64,000 bases of DNA. Origin: JADGRB01 sp963835825 (lineage in GTDB: Bacteria; Myxococcota_A; Polyangia; Fen-1088). Of this stretch, positions 35,422-44,762 are shown in pieces (within the stretch, counting starts at the first letter, position 1; each line of letters begins with the position of its first letter). The position numbers and the translations under genes are program-made. The stretch covers positions 372,001 through 436,000 of the forward strand of contig CAWIGZ010000005.1 in the NCBI GenBank assembly GCA_963835825.1. Direction: 5' to 3'. The notes under the pieces were generated by a model. It worked only from the letters and a program-made list of their open reading frames with translations. It was not told where the DNA came from and did no database searches.

Positions 35422-36474
35422 ATGCGATATTGGCGATCGGCCTTGGTGGGGGCGGCTCTCTGCGCGGGTTTCGCGGCGGGAGCCTCATCTTGCGGCGGGA
35501 GCGGAAACAGCGCGGGTGAGCAGTTCTGTCACCAGTGGGCGACGGATTTCTGCAACGACCTTTACACCTGCACGCCGACCGACATGCGCGGCAGCGACTT
35601 CTTGGGGGGCACGTCGCAGGCGCAATGCGTGTCGCTGTGGAGCCAGAGCTGCTCGACGCCTCCGCCGCAGGGGACGGTGGCGCTCGTCAACTGCTCGGGT
35701 GGCGTGCATGTCAACACGGCGGCGGAGACCGCCTGCCACCAGGAGCTCACGACGATCACCTGCGACGAATTCAACTCGCCCACCTACGTCAGCGTCTGCA
35801 ATCAGGTCTGTGGCTCGACCGGGAGCAGCGGCACCGGCGGCACGACGGGCACGGGAGGCGGCACCGGCGGCGACACCGGCGGCACGGGCGGAGCCACCGG
35901 GGGAACCGGCGGCTCGAGCGCGGCCTGTGGAACCGTCGAGCCTTGCGGCGGCACGCTGGCCGGCACCTGGACGATCACCTCGGAGTGCCTGAATACCGCG
36001 GAGCTCACGACGTCGGTCCAGCAGAGCATCTGCGCGCAGGCCATGGTGACGTCGGCGAGCGCCAGCGCTTCGGGCACCACGACCTTCAACGCCAACCTCT
36101 CCTACAGCGTCTCCGAAACGGTCACCGCGGTCCTCGCCTACCAGTTCCCCGCCACCTGCACCGGTGGCCTGACCTGCGCCGCCTACGGTGAGTATCAGGC
36201 CGCCACGCTCGCCGCGGGCGCCTCATTCACCTGTACCGGAACCACCGCTTGCGCTTGCACCCAGGCGATCCTCAGCACCTCCACCGACAGCGGCACCTAC
36301 TCGACGACCGGCACCAACCTCGTCATCACGAGCGCGGTCACAGGAACGACCACCTCCGGTGGCTACTGCGTTCAGGGATCGACGTTGCACCTCGTCACCG
36401 TGGACCCCACCCTGAACACCGGTCCGATGGGCCAGCCGACGATCGTCAGAGACGTCGTGGCCCAGAAGCAGTGA
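35422..36474 (+). CDS. Gly/Thr-rich myxococcal lipoprotein
   Basis: A 350-residue lipoprotein. The signal MRYWRSALVGAALCAGFAAG ends in lipobox ASSC. A Cys-rich N-terminal block (CHQWATDFCNDLYTCTP) is followed by a Gly/Thr linker (about 133-166) and a beta-rich Thr/Ser C-terminal domain with few Cys. This two-part layout is common in Polyangia, with no defined role. Confidence 0.65.
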   Translation: MRYWRSALVGAALCAGFAAGASSCGGSGNSAGEQFCHQWATDFCNDLYTCTPTDMRGSDFLGGTSQAQCVSLWSQSCSTPPPQGTVALVNCSGGVHVNTAAETACHQELTTITCDEFNSPTYVSVCNQVCGSTGSSGTGGTTGTGGGTGGDTGGTGGATGGTGGSSAACGTVEPCGGTLAGTWTITSECLNTAELTTSVQQSICAQAMVTSASASASGTTTFNANLSYSVSETVTAVLAYQFPATCTGGLTCAAYGEYQAATLAAGASFTCTGTTACACTQAILSTSTDSGTYSTTGTNLVITSAVTGTTTSGGYCVQGSTLHLVTVDPTLNTGPMGQPTIVRDVVAQKQ

Positions 36475-36648
36475 ATAGGCGAGCGTCAGGGGGACGCCTC
36501 GGCCCGGGCTAAGCGGTGCCAAGCGCGCGTCGGACCCGACTCGAAGGCGGACAATGAGCCCATCACGTCGCCGGTTCGGCGGCCGATCTCCCGCCCTGGA
36601 GGGACGCAAGCCGTCTGGGTGGCACCGGGCAATCCGGAAGAGCGAAGC

Positions 36649-37866
36649 TCAGGCCGGTCGATTCGGGGAGGGGCAGTACGACTCGTCGTTCGACTTCCGA
36701 TCGGAGATCCGCCAGACGCCGTCCTTCTCGCGCGTGATCGTGTAGCGAGAAACGCCCTGGACTGTCGTGTTGGTGTCGGGCTCCCCCGTGTCCTGGACGA
36801 ACAGGACACCCTGGTCGTCGACCACGTCGCTGGGGGCCTCGGAGATGTCGGCCACCACGCGGTCGGACGTCTGCTCGACGATCGTCACCTTCGAGAGCGT
36901 GAACGGCCTCGCTCCCGGACCGACGAACGAGGCGAACGGCGCCCCGACCCATTTCCCCGCCTCGCATCCGACATAGGTCGCGACGTAGCAGTCGACGAGC
37001 CGGGCGGAAACGAAGGATCGCATCTGAGAAAGGACCCTCGCTTTCTCGATCGCTCGGGCTATCGGGGCGCCATGGCACGTTACAGGTGTATCCAGGTCGA
37101 GCGAGTCTTCTCCGGCATAGATTGCCCGCATCTGCAGGTCGGTCCGGATGACGAACGCCAGGAGCTGGTCGGCCGTCCAGTCTTTTCCGCTGGCGGGCTT
37201 CCGCAACGGCGCGAGGCGGGTCCTGGGCCGCGGGCTCAGGTCGATGTTCACGAGTTTGGTAGGCAACGGGAAGCTCGGCTTGCGGTCCGAGATCCGCCAG
37301 ACGCCGTCCTTTCCCCGGGTGATCGTGTACCGAGAGAAGTCCTTGACTGCGTCCACCTCGGCCTGGGTCAAGAGCCGCTCGTCGTCGTCATCCCCGTCCG
37401 AGGTCACCGCGACGTGGTTCCCTAGGTCCTGTTCCGGGTAATAGCTCTCGGTGACGTCCGCCACCACCCGGTCGGCGGTCTGCTCGACGATGGTCACCCT
37501 CGAGCGCGTGAACGCGCGGGGCATTGAAACCAACGTACCGGATACGAGCCAGTCGCCGGCATCGCAGCCGAGGTAGCTCGCGAGGTAAGAGGTGACCGCG
37601 TCGCCCGTGACCAGGGCTCTGATCTGGGGCATGACCACCGATTTCTCGATGCCGTCCATGATCTCACTGCCGCCGCACGTCCCGCGGAGCGGGTGCCGGG
37701 TGTCCATTTGTTGCGACGTGAGGTGGCTCATGAGGTCATTGATCCGGAATACGAGCGCGAGCACCCGCTCGCGGGTCCATGCACCCTCGGCGGCGGCCCG
37801 CGCCGCCGGCCCCCGGCCGAGCAGCGCGACCGCGCCCAGGAGGAACAGCACCCGGCGCGCCGTCAC
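36649..37866 (-). CDS. secreted protein with two tandem homologous domains
   Basis: A 405-residue exported protein. The signal MTARRVLFLLGAVALLGRGP ends AARA. Residues about 28-195 and 225-390 are copies of one domain: each has VLALVFRIN or LLAFVIRTD, a TCGG or TCHG Cys motif, YLGCDAG or YVGCEAG, RVTIVEQTADRVVADVTE or KVTIVEQTSDRVVADISE, and RYTITR(G/E)KDGVWRISDRK. It overlaps the C39-like peptidase gene by ATGA. A periplasmic protein coupled to a papain-fold enzyme without its own signal suggests an immunity or inhibitor role, but this is inference. Confidence 0.65.
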   Translation of the reverse strand: MTARRVLFLLGAVALLGRGPAARAAAEGAWTRERVLALVFRINDLMSHLTSQQMDTRHPLRGTCGGSEIMDGIEKSVVMPQIRALVTGDAVTSYLASYLGCDAGDWLVSGTLVSMPRAFTRSRVTIVEQTADRVVADVTESYYPEQDLGNHVAVTSDGDDDDERLLTQAEVDAVKDFSRYTITRGKDGVWRISDRKPSFPLPTKLVNIDLSPRPRTRLAPLRKPASGKDWTADQLLAFVIRTDLQMRAIYAGEDSLDLDTPVTCHGAPIARAIEKARVLSQMRSFVSARLVDCYVATYVGCEAGKWVGAPFASFVGPGARPFTLSKVTIVEQTSDRVVADISEAPSDVVDDQGVLFVQDTGEPDTNTTVQGVSRYTITREKDGVWRISDRKSNDESYCPSPNRPA

Positions 37867-38948
37867 GACACGTTTCCAGATCGCAATACGTAGCAGCGCT
37901 TCATCTCGGCCTCCAACTGTGTTCGAGAGATCCAGACCTGGCCGACGCCCCGCAGCGCGGCGCCCACCTTCATGACGTTGTCGTCGGTCGCCGACAAGGG
38001 CGGCCGGGCCGCGGCCTGATCGCGATGGCCGGGATCAGCCACGGCGAACCAGTCTTCGCCGTTGCGTCTGGCGCAGCCGTTGATGACGACGACGTGGCTC
38101 TGCGATGAGAAGTGCGCCACGTGGGTCACCGGCGCGGCCCCGATGCTCACCAGCGCGATGCCGTTCGCCAGCAGGCCGGCCTTGAGGACGTCCACGTTCT
38201 TCGACTGTCGAGCAGAGAGTCCCTCGGTCAAGGCCAGACCCTTGTCCTTCGCCCAGAGTCGCGCCAGCTTGGCCGTGTTCGTCCCCGCGGACGAGGGCGT
38301 GCCACTGGCGTCATTGGCGACCGCGAATTTGGCCGTCATCGTGGGCGGCAGATGCGAATCTCGAAGTCCGCAGTCGATCATGGCCAGCGAGGTGGGCGCG
38401 CAACCGGCGCGCCCGATCGTGCGGGTTTCGCCTGGCACCGCCGGCCGTCGGGGGTACGCCTCGTGGGACCAGGACGACTCGCCCTGGTAGAAATAGGGAA
38501 CCGGCCGCAAGCGAACATCCGTGAACCCCGCGGCGCCGATCGCCGCCAGCGACCTCTGGCAGTCGGCCCTGCTGGGGAGCGCAGCCTTGTCATTCTCGAT
38601 CGTCCCGGGCGGCGAGCCGACGCGACCACCCCGGGCGTGCTTGACCGGCGCGTCGGCGGCGGCGCCGGAGCCGGCGGCGGGGGCAGAGGCTCGCCGCTGG
38701 GCAGAATTCGTCACCCCGGCGGAGCCCGGCCGCTCGCCGTCGCGGGCAACTCGGTCGAGGGCGTCGTAGAGGCGACCGAGCTCGTCGGCCAACCTGGCGG
38801 GTCCGGTCCTCGGCGGCAGGCCGGGCGCCTCGGGTGCGGCGGTCGGGCCACCGGACGCCGCCGTCTTTTCCCCTGTCAGATCGTCGACATCCAGATCGGT
38901 CGGGCGAGCGCCCGGTGCCATCGGCAAATCGAAGGTGACTCGGCCCAT
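37863..38948 (-). CDS. C39-like cysteine peptidase domain protein
   Basis: A 361-residue protein without signal peptide. The N-terminal 130 residues are Ala/Pro-rich and flexible. The C-terminal domain is papain-like of the Peptidase_C39_2 kind: Gln155 in FYQGESS, Cys183 in GCAPTSLAM, His285 in SHVVVINGC and Asp305 in VADPGH. Such domains cleave peptides or peptidoglycan cross-bridges. The lack of an export signal, the disordered N terminus, and a coupled periplasmic partner fit a secreted effector, perhaps through the T6SS whose adaptor genes lie at 9-16 kb, but no direct link is visible. Confidence 0.68.
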   Translation of the reverse strand: MGRVTFDLPMAPGARPTDLDVDDLTGEKTAASGGPTAAPEAPGLPPRTGPARLADELGRLYDALDRVARDGERPGSAGVTNSAQRRASAPAAGSGAAADAPVKHARGGRVGSPPGTIENDKAALPSRADCQRSLAAIGAAGFTDVRLRPVPYFYQGESSWSHEAYPRRPAVPGETRTIGRAGCAPTSLAMIDCGLRDSHLPPTMTAKFAVANDASGTPSSAGTNTAKLARLWAKDKGLALTEGLSARQSKNVDVLKAGLLANGIALVSIGAAPVTHVAHFSSQSHVVVINGCARRNGEDWFAVADPGHRDQAAARPPLSATDDNVMKVGAALRGVGQVWISRTQLEAEMKRCYVLRSGNVS

Positions 38949-39072
38949 GAATCGCTATCGGATCCAACCCCTCGGCAGTTGCTGGCCTGCCTGACGAAAT
39001 CGACCACCGAGCCGTCCCGCGGCGCAGCGACCTCGACGGAGACGACGAAGGTGCCCTGACGGCGCGACAGCA

Positions 39073-39750
39073 TCACAGGACGAACGGGACGAGCCGCTTG
39101 GTGCGGCCTTCGTAGGCGGCGAACGCCGCGCCGTAACGTTGCCGCAGATACTGGTCGAGCTTGGGGACGTTGTAGAAATAGAAGAAGCAGAACAGAAAAG
39201 CGGGGATGCTCCAGGCGAACGCGTTGTGGGTCACGCAGGCATAGCCCGCGACCCAGAGCAGGTCGCCGAAGTAGTTCGGGTGCATCGACAGCGAGAACAG
39301 TCCGCCCGTGTACAGCTTCCCCTTGTTCTCTTCGCGACGCTTGAAGCGCCGGCGCTGGTGCTCCGCGTAGGTGTTGACGAAAGAGCCGACCACGAACAGG
39401 GCGATCCCCACGACCTCGAGCGCGCCGAAGCTCACCGAGCGGGTGCGCGCGAGCAGCGGGAATCCTCCCAGGTAGAGCGCGAAGGCCATCGGGATCGAGA
39501 AGGCCTCCGGCCAGGGGATCCGACGCTCGGCGAACACGAACAGCGTCAGCAGGAAACGCAGGAAGACGACCAGGTTGAAGGCGAACAGGGTCACGTTGCG
39601 GGCGAAGCTCGGCGCATCATCGAACGCGCGAACGCCGCGGAGCAACGGGCCGAAGAGGACGAGGTACGACGCCGCGATGAGGCCCAGCTCCGCGCCGACG
39701 ATGACGAGCTTCTGCGGCCAGCTCGGGCTCTTCTCTCCGTACATGTCCAT
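39073..39750 (-). CDS. DUF1295 / steroid-reductase-like membrane protein
   Basis: A 225-residue polytopic membrane protein. The C-terminal block GGLFSLSMHPNYFGDLLWVA and the final YEGRTKRLVPFVL match the family of isoprenylcysteine methyltransferase and steroid 5-alpha-reductase-like proteins (DUF1295). These act on lipids in the membrane using NADPH or SAM; the substrate is unknown. Last gene of the monooxygenase-TetR operon, 12 bases after the TetR gene. Confidence 0.72.
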   Translation of the reverse strand: MDMYGEKSPSWPQKLVIVGAELGLIAASYLVLFGPLLRGVRAFDDAPSFARNVTLFAFNLVVFLRFLLTLFVFAERRIPWPEAFSIPMAFALYLGGFPLLARTRSVSFGALEVVGIALFVVGSFVNTYAEHQRRRFKRREENKGKLYTGGLFSLSMHPNYFGDLLWVAGYACVTHNAFAWSIPAFLFCFFYFYNVPKLDQYLRQRYGAAFAAYEGRTKRLVPFVL

Positions 39751-39762
39751 GTCCGCAACCTC

Positions 39763-40380
39763 CTAGGGAGAAAACGCCCTTCGAAAGATTCCCAGGAAGA
39801 GCGGCACCAGCTTGCGCATGGCCTTTTCGTCGAGTTGTTGGGTCAAGAACCAGGTGTCCATCGCCTGGCCAATGCCGAAGACCAAGCCGATCAAGAAGTC
39901 GAGCGGCAGATCCTTCCGCACGGCGCGCGCCCGCTGTCCGGCGACGAGCGTCTTTTGGAACCAGGGAAGCATCGCCGCTTCCATCTCCTTCTGGGCTCGC
40001 TGGAGCGCCGGATTGGCCGACGCCGTGACCCACCCTCTGGCGAGCGCCGCCACCTGGGGCGACGAGGCGAGCGCCCCCATGATGCGCAGGTAGTCGTCCT
40101 CGATCGCCGCCCAGAACGCGTCGGGTGCGCGCGCCGCCGGAACCGGGAACGGCCCGGCGGCGTCGAACAGGCGCCCGATCTCGACGCTGGCGACGTAGGC
40201 GTAGAGGTCCTCCTTGCCGTCGAAGTAGTAGTACATCGACCCCTTGGAGATGCGCGCCGTCTCGATGATGCGGTTGAGCGACGCCGCGGCGAACCCGTGG
40301 GCGGCGAACTCGTCGAGCGCGGCGCGCAGGATGCCCTGCTGGTGCTCGGGCGGCAGCTTGTGAAAGCGAGGTCTGGGCAT
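39763..40380 (-). CDS. TetR-family transcriptional repressor
   Basis: A 205-residue regulator. The N-terminal helix-turn-helix reads ILRAALDEFAAHGFAAASLN, then IIETARISKGSMYYYFDGKE, typical TetR. The C-terminal ligand domain is hydrophobic. It lies 7 bases after the FAD monooxygenase gene and likely controls the whole operon through the palindrome at 41596-41616. Confidence 0.88.
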   Translation of the reverse strand: MPRPRFHKLPPEHQQGILRAALDEFAAHGFAAASLNRIIETARISKGSMYYYFDGKEDLYAYVASVEIGRLFDAAGPFPVPAARAPDAFWAAIEDDYLRIMGALASSPQVAALARGWVTASANPALQRAQKEMEAAMLPWFQKTLVAGQRARAVRKDLPLDFLIGLVFGIGQAMDTWFLTQQLDEKAMRKLVPLFLGIFRRAFSP

Positions 40381-40387
40381 CCCGGAC

Positions 40388-41568
40388 TCAGGCGGCGGGC
40401 GCCGCCGGCAGCTCGATGGCGTCCTTGAAGCTCTTGCCGACGGCGAGCTTGGCGACGAGCGGCACGGCCATCAGCTTCATCACGCTGTTGCGCACGAAGA
40501 GCTGCCGGCGGTTCTTGGGCGCGAAGGCCAAGGCCAGCCGCTCCGCCGCCTTCTGCTTCGACCGCAGGAACGAGAACAGCTTCCGTTCGTAGCCGGCGAA
40601 GGCTTCGGCGTGACTGGGCGCCCGCCCGAGCTCCGCGGCCAGCACGTACGCCTCCACCATCGCCAGCGCCGAGCCCTGACCGGCCAGCAGCGACGCGCAC
40701 GCCGCGGCGTCACCGAGCAGCGCGACACGCCCGCGCGTCCATGACGGCATGCGAATCTGGCTCACCCGATCCAGGTAGAGCGACTCCGCGCTCGACATCT
40801 GCTCGAGGATGGCCGGGGTCTCCCAGCCGGCGCCGGCGAAGCGCGCCCGGAGCAGCGCCTCCTGACCCTCCCGGGTCGCCGGGAGCTCCCGCCGGTCATC
40901 GACGAAGGTGAACGCGAACATCGTCCCGTCGTCCCGAATGGGCAAGGAGGTTACCTGAAAGCCGACCTCGGTGTAGAGCTTGGCGACCAGGTCTTCCCGC
41001 GGGCGGTAGCTCTTGAGCTCGAAGGCCGCGACCTTGAAGCCGAGGTACTTCTCGAACTGCTCTTCCGGACCGAAGACCAGCCGGCGCACCTTCGAGTGCA
41101 AGCCGTCGGCGCCCACCACCAGGTCGAAGTCGCGGGTCGCGCCGCTCTGCTCGAAGGTGACCCGAACGCGCTCGCCGTCGTCGTCGATCGTCTGGATCGT
41201 GTCGCCGAAGATCGTCTCCACCCTGCCTTCCAGCGCCCCGTAGATGGCGGCGGCCAGATCGCTGCGGGCGAGGGTCACGTAACGGCCGTCGGAGCCGACG
41301 AAGAGCTCCGGGTTGAACGACAGCATGCGCGTGCCGTCGCGTCTGATCTGGCGCCCCTCTCGGGCCCGATATCCCCGGGCCACCAGCTCGCCGGCGATGC
41401 CCATCCGCTCGGCGACCACGAACCCAGCGCCCCAGAAGTCGACGATGTATCCGCCCGTCCGAAGCTCGGGGGCCCGCTCGACCAGCGTCGGCGTGTGACC
41501 GGCGCGCAAGAGCCAGTAGGCCAACGTGGGGCCCGCGATGCCCGAACCGACGATGAGGATTTCTTCAT
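40388..41568 (-). CDS. FAD-dependent monooxygenase, frame break at codons 3-4
   Basis: A class A flavin monooxygenase of about 390 residues. The FAD-binding start reads ILIVGSGIAGPTLAYWLLRA; later come the DG motif region (DLVVGADGLHSKVRRLVFGP) and GRVALLGDAAACASLLAGQG. The ATG at 41568 has GGGAGG upstream but is one base out of frame with this sequence: an A seems lost from the AAA at 41560-41562, so the expected MKKILIVGSG is broken. Either a sequencing error or a recent mutation. Related enzymes hydroxylate drugs (tetracycline-type) or aromatic compounds; the TetR neighbour suggests induction by the substrate. Confidence 0.78.
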
Positions 41569-41595
41569 TTCGGCCTCCCTTCTGTCCCGTTGTGT

Positions 41596-41616
41596 ACCAC
41601 TAGTTCGACCACTGGT
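41596..41616. promoter_or_regulatory. probable TetR operator
   Basis: ACCACTAGT, three bases, then ACCACTGGT: an imperfect inverted repeat (7 of 9 pairs) 27 bases upstream of the monooxygenase ATG, overlapping the expected promoter. Confidence 0.5.
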
Positions 41617-41888
41617 CTAAAAATGCCCGACTCTTGCCTTGCAGTCAACCCCCTTGCGTTGAGGTCGCCCGGGCCCCCGTGCGCTCGGACGGCGCGGACC
41701 GCGAGCCGCCGAGCAGACAGAGGGAAGCTCACGCGCCCGAAGCCGGCGTCAGCTTCCTAGGTCCCTGACAAGCTCACCACGGTGACCGACAACGCGACGA
41801 CCGAAGGCATCGAGATTGTCCGGCCGTGAGCAGGTGCCTCGCCGCGGGGCGTGGCCCGGGGAAGTCTTGGCTCCCCCGCCGACGAGCG

Positions 41889-42671
41889 CTACAGCTCCTT
41901 CGCCTCGATGCGGCGGTTCTTCTGGCGCCCTTCGTCGGTGTCGTTGGGGGCGATGGGGTGCTCGTCGCCGAAGCCGACGGCGTCCAGCCGCTTCTTGTCG
42001 ATCCCCTTCGACACGATGTAGTTGCGGCACGCTTGCGCGCGCCTTTCCGACAGCGTCTTGTTGGCCTGGGGGTTCCCCACGTTGTCGGTGTGGCCCGAGA
42101 TCTCGACGCGCGCGTTCTTCTTGTGGGCCATGAACTCGACCACCGTGTCGAGGCGTGAGAACGACTCGGGGCGGATGGTCGCCTTTGCGGTGTCGAAGTT
42201 GATCCCGGCCAGGATGAAAGGCCGCTGGGCGAGCTCACGCTTGTAGCGCAGGGTCAGCTTGACGGACTGGCTCGGTTCGTCCGCCACCGGAACCGTGGCC
42301 GCGATCTCCCGCCGGCCGAGACTGAGGTAGGTGATGTCGTATCGCTTGCCGACCGGCACCAGCAGCTCCGCGTACCCCTCGCTGTCCGTCGGCTCGGCGT
42401 AGTACTTGGTCTTGTCCGGCCCGGTCAGGAAGATGACCACCCCCTTGACCGGCCCCTTGTCCTTGTCGACGACGAACAGCTTCATCGCCGCCTCGGTCTT
42501 CGTCGGCACGATCTTCGACGCCGTCGCGCCGTGCGCCCCCTTGGCGGTGTGGGTGTCCTGAAGCTGGAACTCGCGCTTTTCGTCGGAGGCAGGCGGCGCC
42601 GGCGCTGCATACGCGGCGGTGCTGGCTGCCAAGACGATCGCGGCGATCATCGCGTTCGAACGGTGACGCAT
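41889..42671 (-). CDS. OmpA-family lipid/peptidoglycan-associated protein
   Basis: A 260-residue exported protein. The signal MRHRSNAMIAAIVLAASTAA ends YAAPA. A beta-rich middle domain (about 55-150) resembles a carboxypeptidase-regulatory-like fold (VKGVVIFLTGPDKTKYYAEP). The C-terminal OmpA domain has GINFDTAKATIRPESF, VEISGHTDNVGNPQANKTLS and GQKNRRIE-like ending, which binds peptidoglycan. GGAGG precedes the ATG at 42671. It probably links the outer membrane or a surface complex to the cell wall. Confidence 0.82.
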   Translation of the reverse strand: MRHRSNAMIAAIVLAASTAAYAAPAPPASDEKREFQLQDTHTAKGAHGATASKIVPTKTEAAMKLFVVDKDKGPVKGVVIFLTGPDKTKYYAEPTDSEGYAELLVPVGKRYDITYLSLGRREIAATVPVADEPSQSVKLTLRYKRELAQRPFILAGINFDTAKATIRPESFSRLDTVVEFMAHKKNARVEISGHTDNVGNPQANKTLSERRAQACRNYIVSKGIDKKRLDAVGFGDEHPIAPNDTDEGRQKNRRIEAKEL

Positions 42672-42816
42672 GGGGGAGCCTCCGTCGTCAGAATTCTGCA
42701 CGGTTCACGGTAACACGAAGGACCGGGGGCGTCGCCGTGGCTCGCCGGGCCTCCGGCAGAGTCCGTCGACGCTCACGCGCCTCCTGAGCGAGCTGGTAGG
42801 CTGGCCGGAGCGGCCC

Positions 42817-43416
42817 ATGGCTCGTCCACGCACCCTCTACCTCGCCCGTCACGGCGAGACCGAATGGAACCGGATCGGGCGCTGGCAGGGCGCGACGGAC
42901 ATCCCGCTCTCCGACGTGGGGCGGGCGCAGGCCCGGTTGCTGGCCGACAGACTGCGCGACCGGCGGATTGCGCGGGTGCACGCCAGCCAGCTCTCGCGGG
43001 CGCTGGAGACGGCGCAGATCGTCGCCGCGCGGCTCGGGGCACCCGCACCCGCCGCCGATCCGCGGTTGCGCGAGCGTGGCTACGGCGCCTTCGAGGGTCT
43101 CACCCGCGAGGAGTGCGCGGAAAGGTTCCCGGGCGTCTGGGAGCAGTACCTGGCCGATCGCCGGGTGGTGCCGCCCGGCGCCGAGCCGCAGGCCGAGGTC
43201 ATCGAACGAATCACCGCCGCCATGACCGAGATCGCCGCCGGGGTGGCAGCCCAATCGGAATCAGGGGCGATCTTGGTCGTCTCGCATGGGGGCGCGATCC
43301 GCTCGTTCATCCATGCCACGACCGGTGTCGTCCCGCCGCCGCTCGAAAACGGCGCGATCTTCCGGCTGCGCTTCGAAGGCGGCGCGTTCGTGACGGCGGA
43401 CCACGAGCCGGCCTGA
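42817..43416 (+). CDS. histidine phosphatase family protein
   Basis: A 199-residue phosphoglycerate-mutase-like phosphatase. The catalytic RHGETEWN is at residues 11-18, ERGYGAFEGLTREE near 86, and the second His lies in VVSHGGAIRS. It removes phosphate from small metabolites or phosphoproteins through a phospho-His intermediate; the substrate is unknown (GpmB and alpha-ribazole phosphatase are relatives). The ATG at 42817 has GGAG upstream. Confidence 0.85.
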   Translation: MARPRTLYLARHGETEWNRIGRWQGATDIPLSDVGRAQARLLADRLRDRRIARVHASQLSRALETAQIVAARLGAPAPAADPRLRERGYGAFEGLTREECAERFPGVWEQYLADRRVVPPGAEPQAEVIERITAAMTEIAAGVAAQSESGAILVVSHGGAIRSFIHATTGVVPPPLENGAIFRLRFEGGAFVTADHEPA

Positions 43417-43586
43417 GCGGCGGGCTCGAGCTCGGGCGATCGGGAGATTGCGCCCGCGCCTCACAACGGAGGGCATTGCCGTCTCGACGCGGGCACTCCA
43501 GCTTGAAGGAGGTGGAAGAGAGATCCTCGGCGCCGAGGCTGGCGAATGATCCCACGGCCCGGCCGGCGCTTGGCCGGGGGCGGCTG

Positions 43587-44183
43587 ATGCTGCGTTTCGC
43601 GCTCGGAATGACGGAGCTGGCGGGGGAGCGCGCCGGGGCGGTCCTCTCCGCCTGCGCGGCCGTTGCTCCACCTGCCGCTCCCGAGCCGCCGGCCGCCGGC
43701 GCTCCCCTCAACCTTCGTCACGCCGCGCTCGGCCTGCTGTGGGAGGCCGCCGGCGGCGCCTCCAGGGCACCCGCGCGGGTTCGTGCCCGGTGGAGGGGCC
43801 TGGCCGCGTCGGCCCGCCGCCGGGGTGCACCGCTTGCTCGCCTGGGCGACGTCGCCGGCCGGCTGCCCGGGATGGCTTCCGCGATGGGTCGCCTGCGGGC
43901 GTGGCGCGCCGACGGACGCCAGCGGCTCGCTCACTGGGCGGAGGTGGGGCGTCACGAGGAAGCGCAGAGCCGCGTCCTGGCCTTCGATGCGCTCACGGTG
44001 CTGCGCGAGAACCTGCTCGCTCGCGTCTCCGAGAGCCCCGAGGTCAAGACCGTCATCCGGGAGCAGAGCGAAGGGATCGCGGTGACGGCCATGACCGAGC
44101 TGCGCGAGCGCTCCGCGCGCGCCGACAACCTGGCGGAACGGACGGTGGGGCGCCTCTTTCGCGGCGGCCGCCGGGCAGGATGA
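43587..44183 (+). CDS. hypothetical Ala/Arg-rich protein
   Basis: A 198-residue protein starting MLRFALGMTELAGERAGAVL, rich in helix-forming Ala/Leu/Arg. The C-terminal part (ALTVLRENLLARVSESPEVK, then VKTVIREQSEGIAVTAMTEL) looks like amphipathic helices. No family was recognised. Its stop overlaps the RDD gene by ATGA, so it probably works with that membrane protein. The frame extends upstream to about 43503 (TTG/GTG), so the start is uncertain. Confidence 0.6.
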   Translation: MLRFALGMTELAGERAGAVLSACAAVAPPAAPEPPAAGAPLNLRHAALGLLWEAAGGASRAPARVRARWRGLAASARRRGAPLARLGDVAGRLPGMASAMGRLRAWRADGRQRLAHWAEVGRHEEAQSRVLAFDALTVLRENLLARVSESPEVKTVIREQSEGIAVTAMTELRERSARADNLAERTVGRLFRGGRRAG

Positions 44184-44686
44184 CCGCCGCCGTCGGTGCC
44201 TCGGGCCAGCGTGCCGGCGTCGTGAGCCGGCTGGGCGCCCTCCTCACGGACACCATCATCCTTTGGGTGGCGCTGCGGGGCACCGAATCGTTTCTCCTGC
44301 TGGCGGAGCATGCGCTCCGGCGATTCGCCCCACCGTTGAGCCTGGGGAGACTCTTGCTCGTCTGCGCCCCGCTGATCATCAGCCTCTACAACATCGTGTT
44401 CTGGTGGCTTCGGGGACAGACCCCGGGGAAATGGCTGCTGGGCCTCCGCGTGGTGCGGCTGGGCGGGGGAAAGCTCGGCCTCGGTCAGGCGGCTCTCCGA
44501 TTCGCCGGCTACCTGCTCTCGGCGCTCCCCTTTTATCTCGGGTTCCTCTGGATCGTCGGATCGGAGCGGCGGGGGCTTCATGACCGGCTCGCCGGAACCG
44601 AGGTGGTCTACACGCGGCGGCCCGCGCGCAAGCTGCCGAGCCCGAACGAACGACCGGTGGTCCCCCGCCGGTACTCAGCCGCCTGA
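44180..44686 (+). CDS. RDD family membrane protein
   Basis: A 168-residue protein with about four membrane helices. The family motif is present: RLGALLTDTIILW (Arg-Asp of the name region) and GQTPGKWLLGLRVVRLGGGK, then GLHDRLAGTEVV. RDD proteins are probably transporters or membrane scaffolds. Coupled to the preceding gene by a four-base overlap. Confidence 0.8.
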   Translation: MTAAVGASGQRAGVVSRLGALLTDTIILWVALRGTESFLLLAEHALRRFAPPLSLGRLLLVCAPLIISLYNIVFWWLRGQTPGKWLLGLRVVRLGGGKLGLGQAALRFAGYLLSALPFYLGFLWIVGSERRGLHDRLAGTEVVYTRRPARKLPSPNERPVVPRRYSAA

Positions 44687-44762
44687 ATGGCCCCTGGTCG
44701 GGGTCGGCCCTGTTTGAGTCGGTGTCGATTTCAGGGCGTCCGATCGCGCCTGAGCGCCGTAG

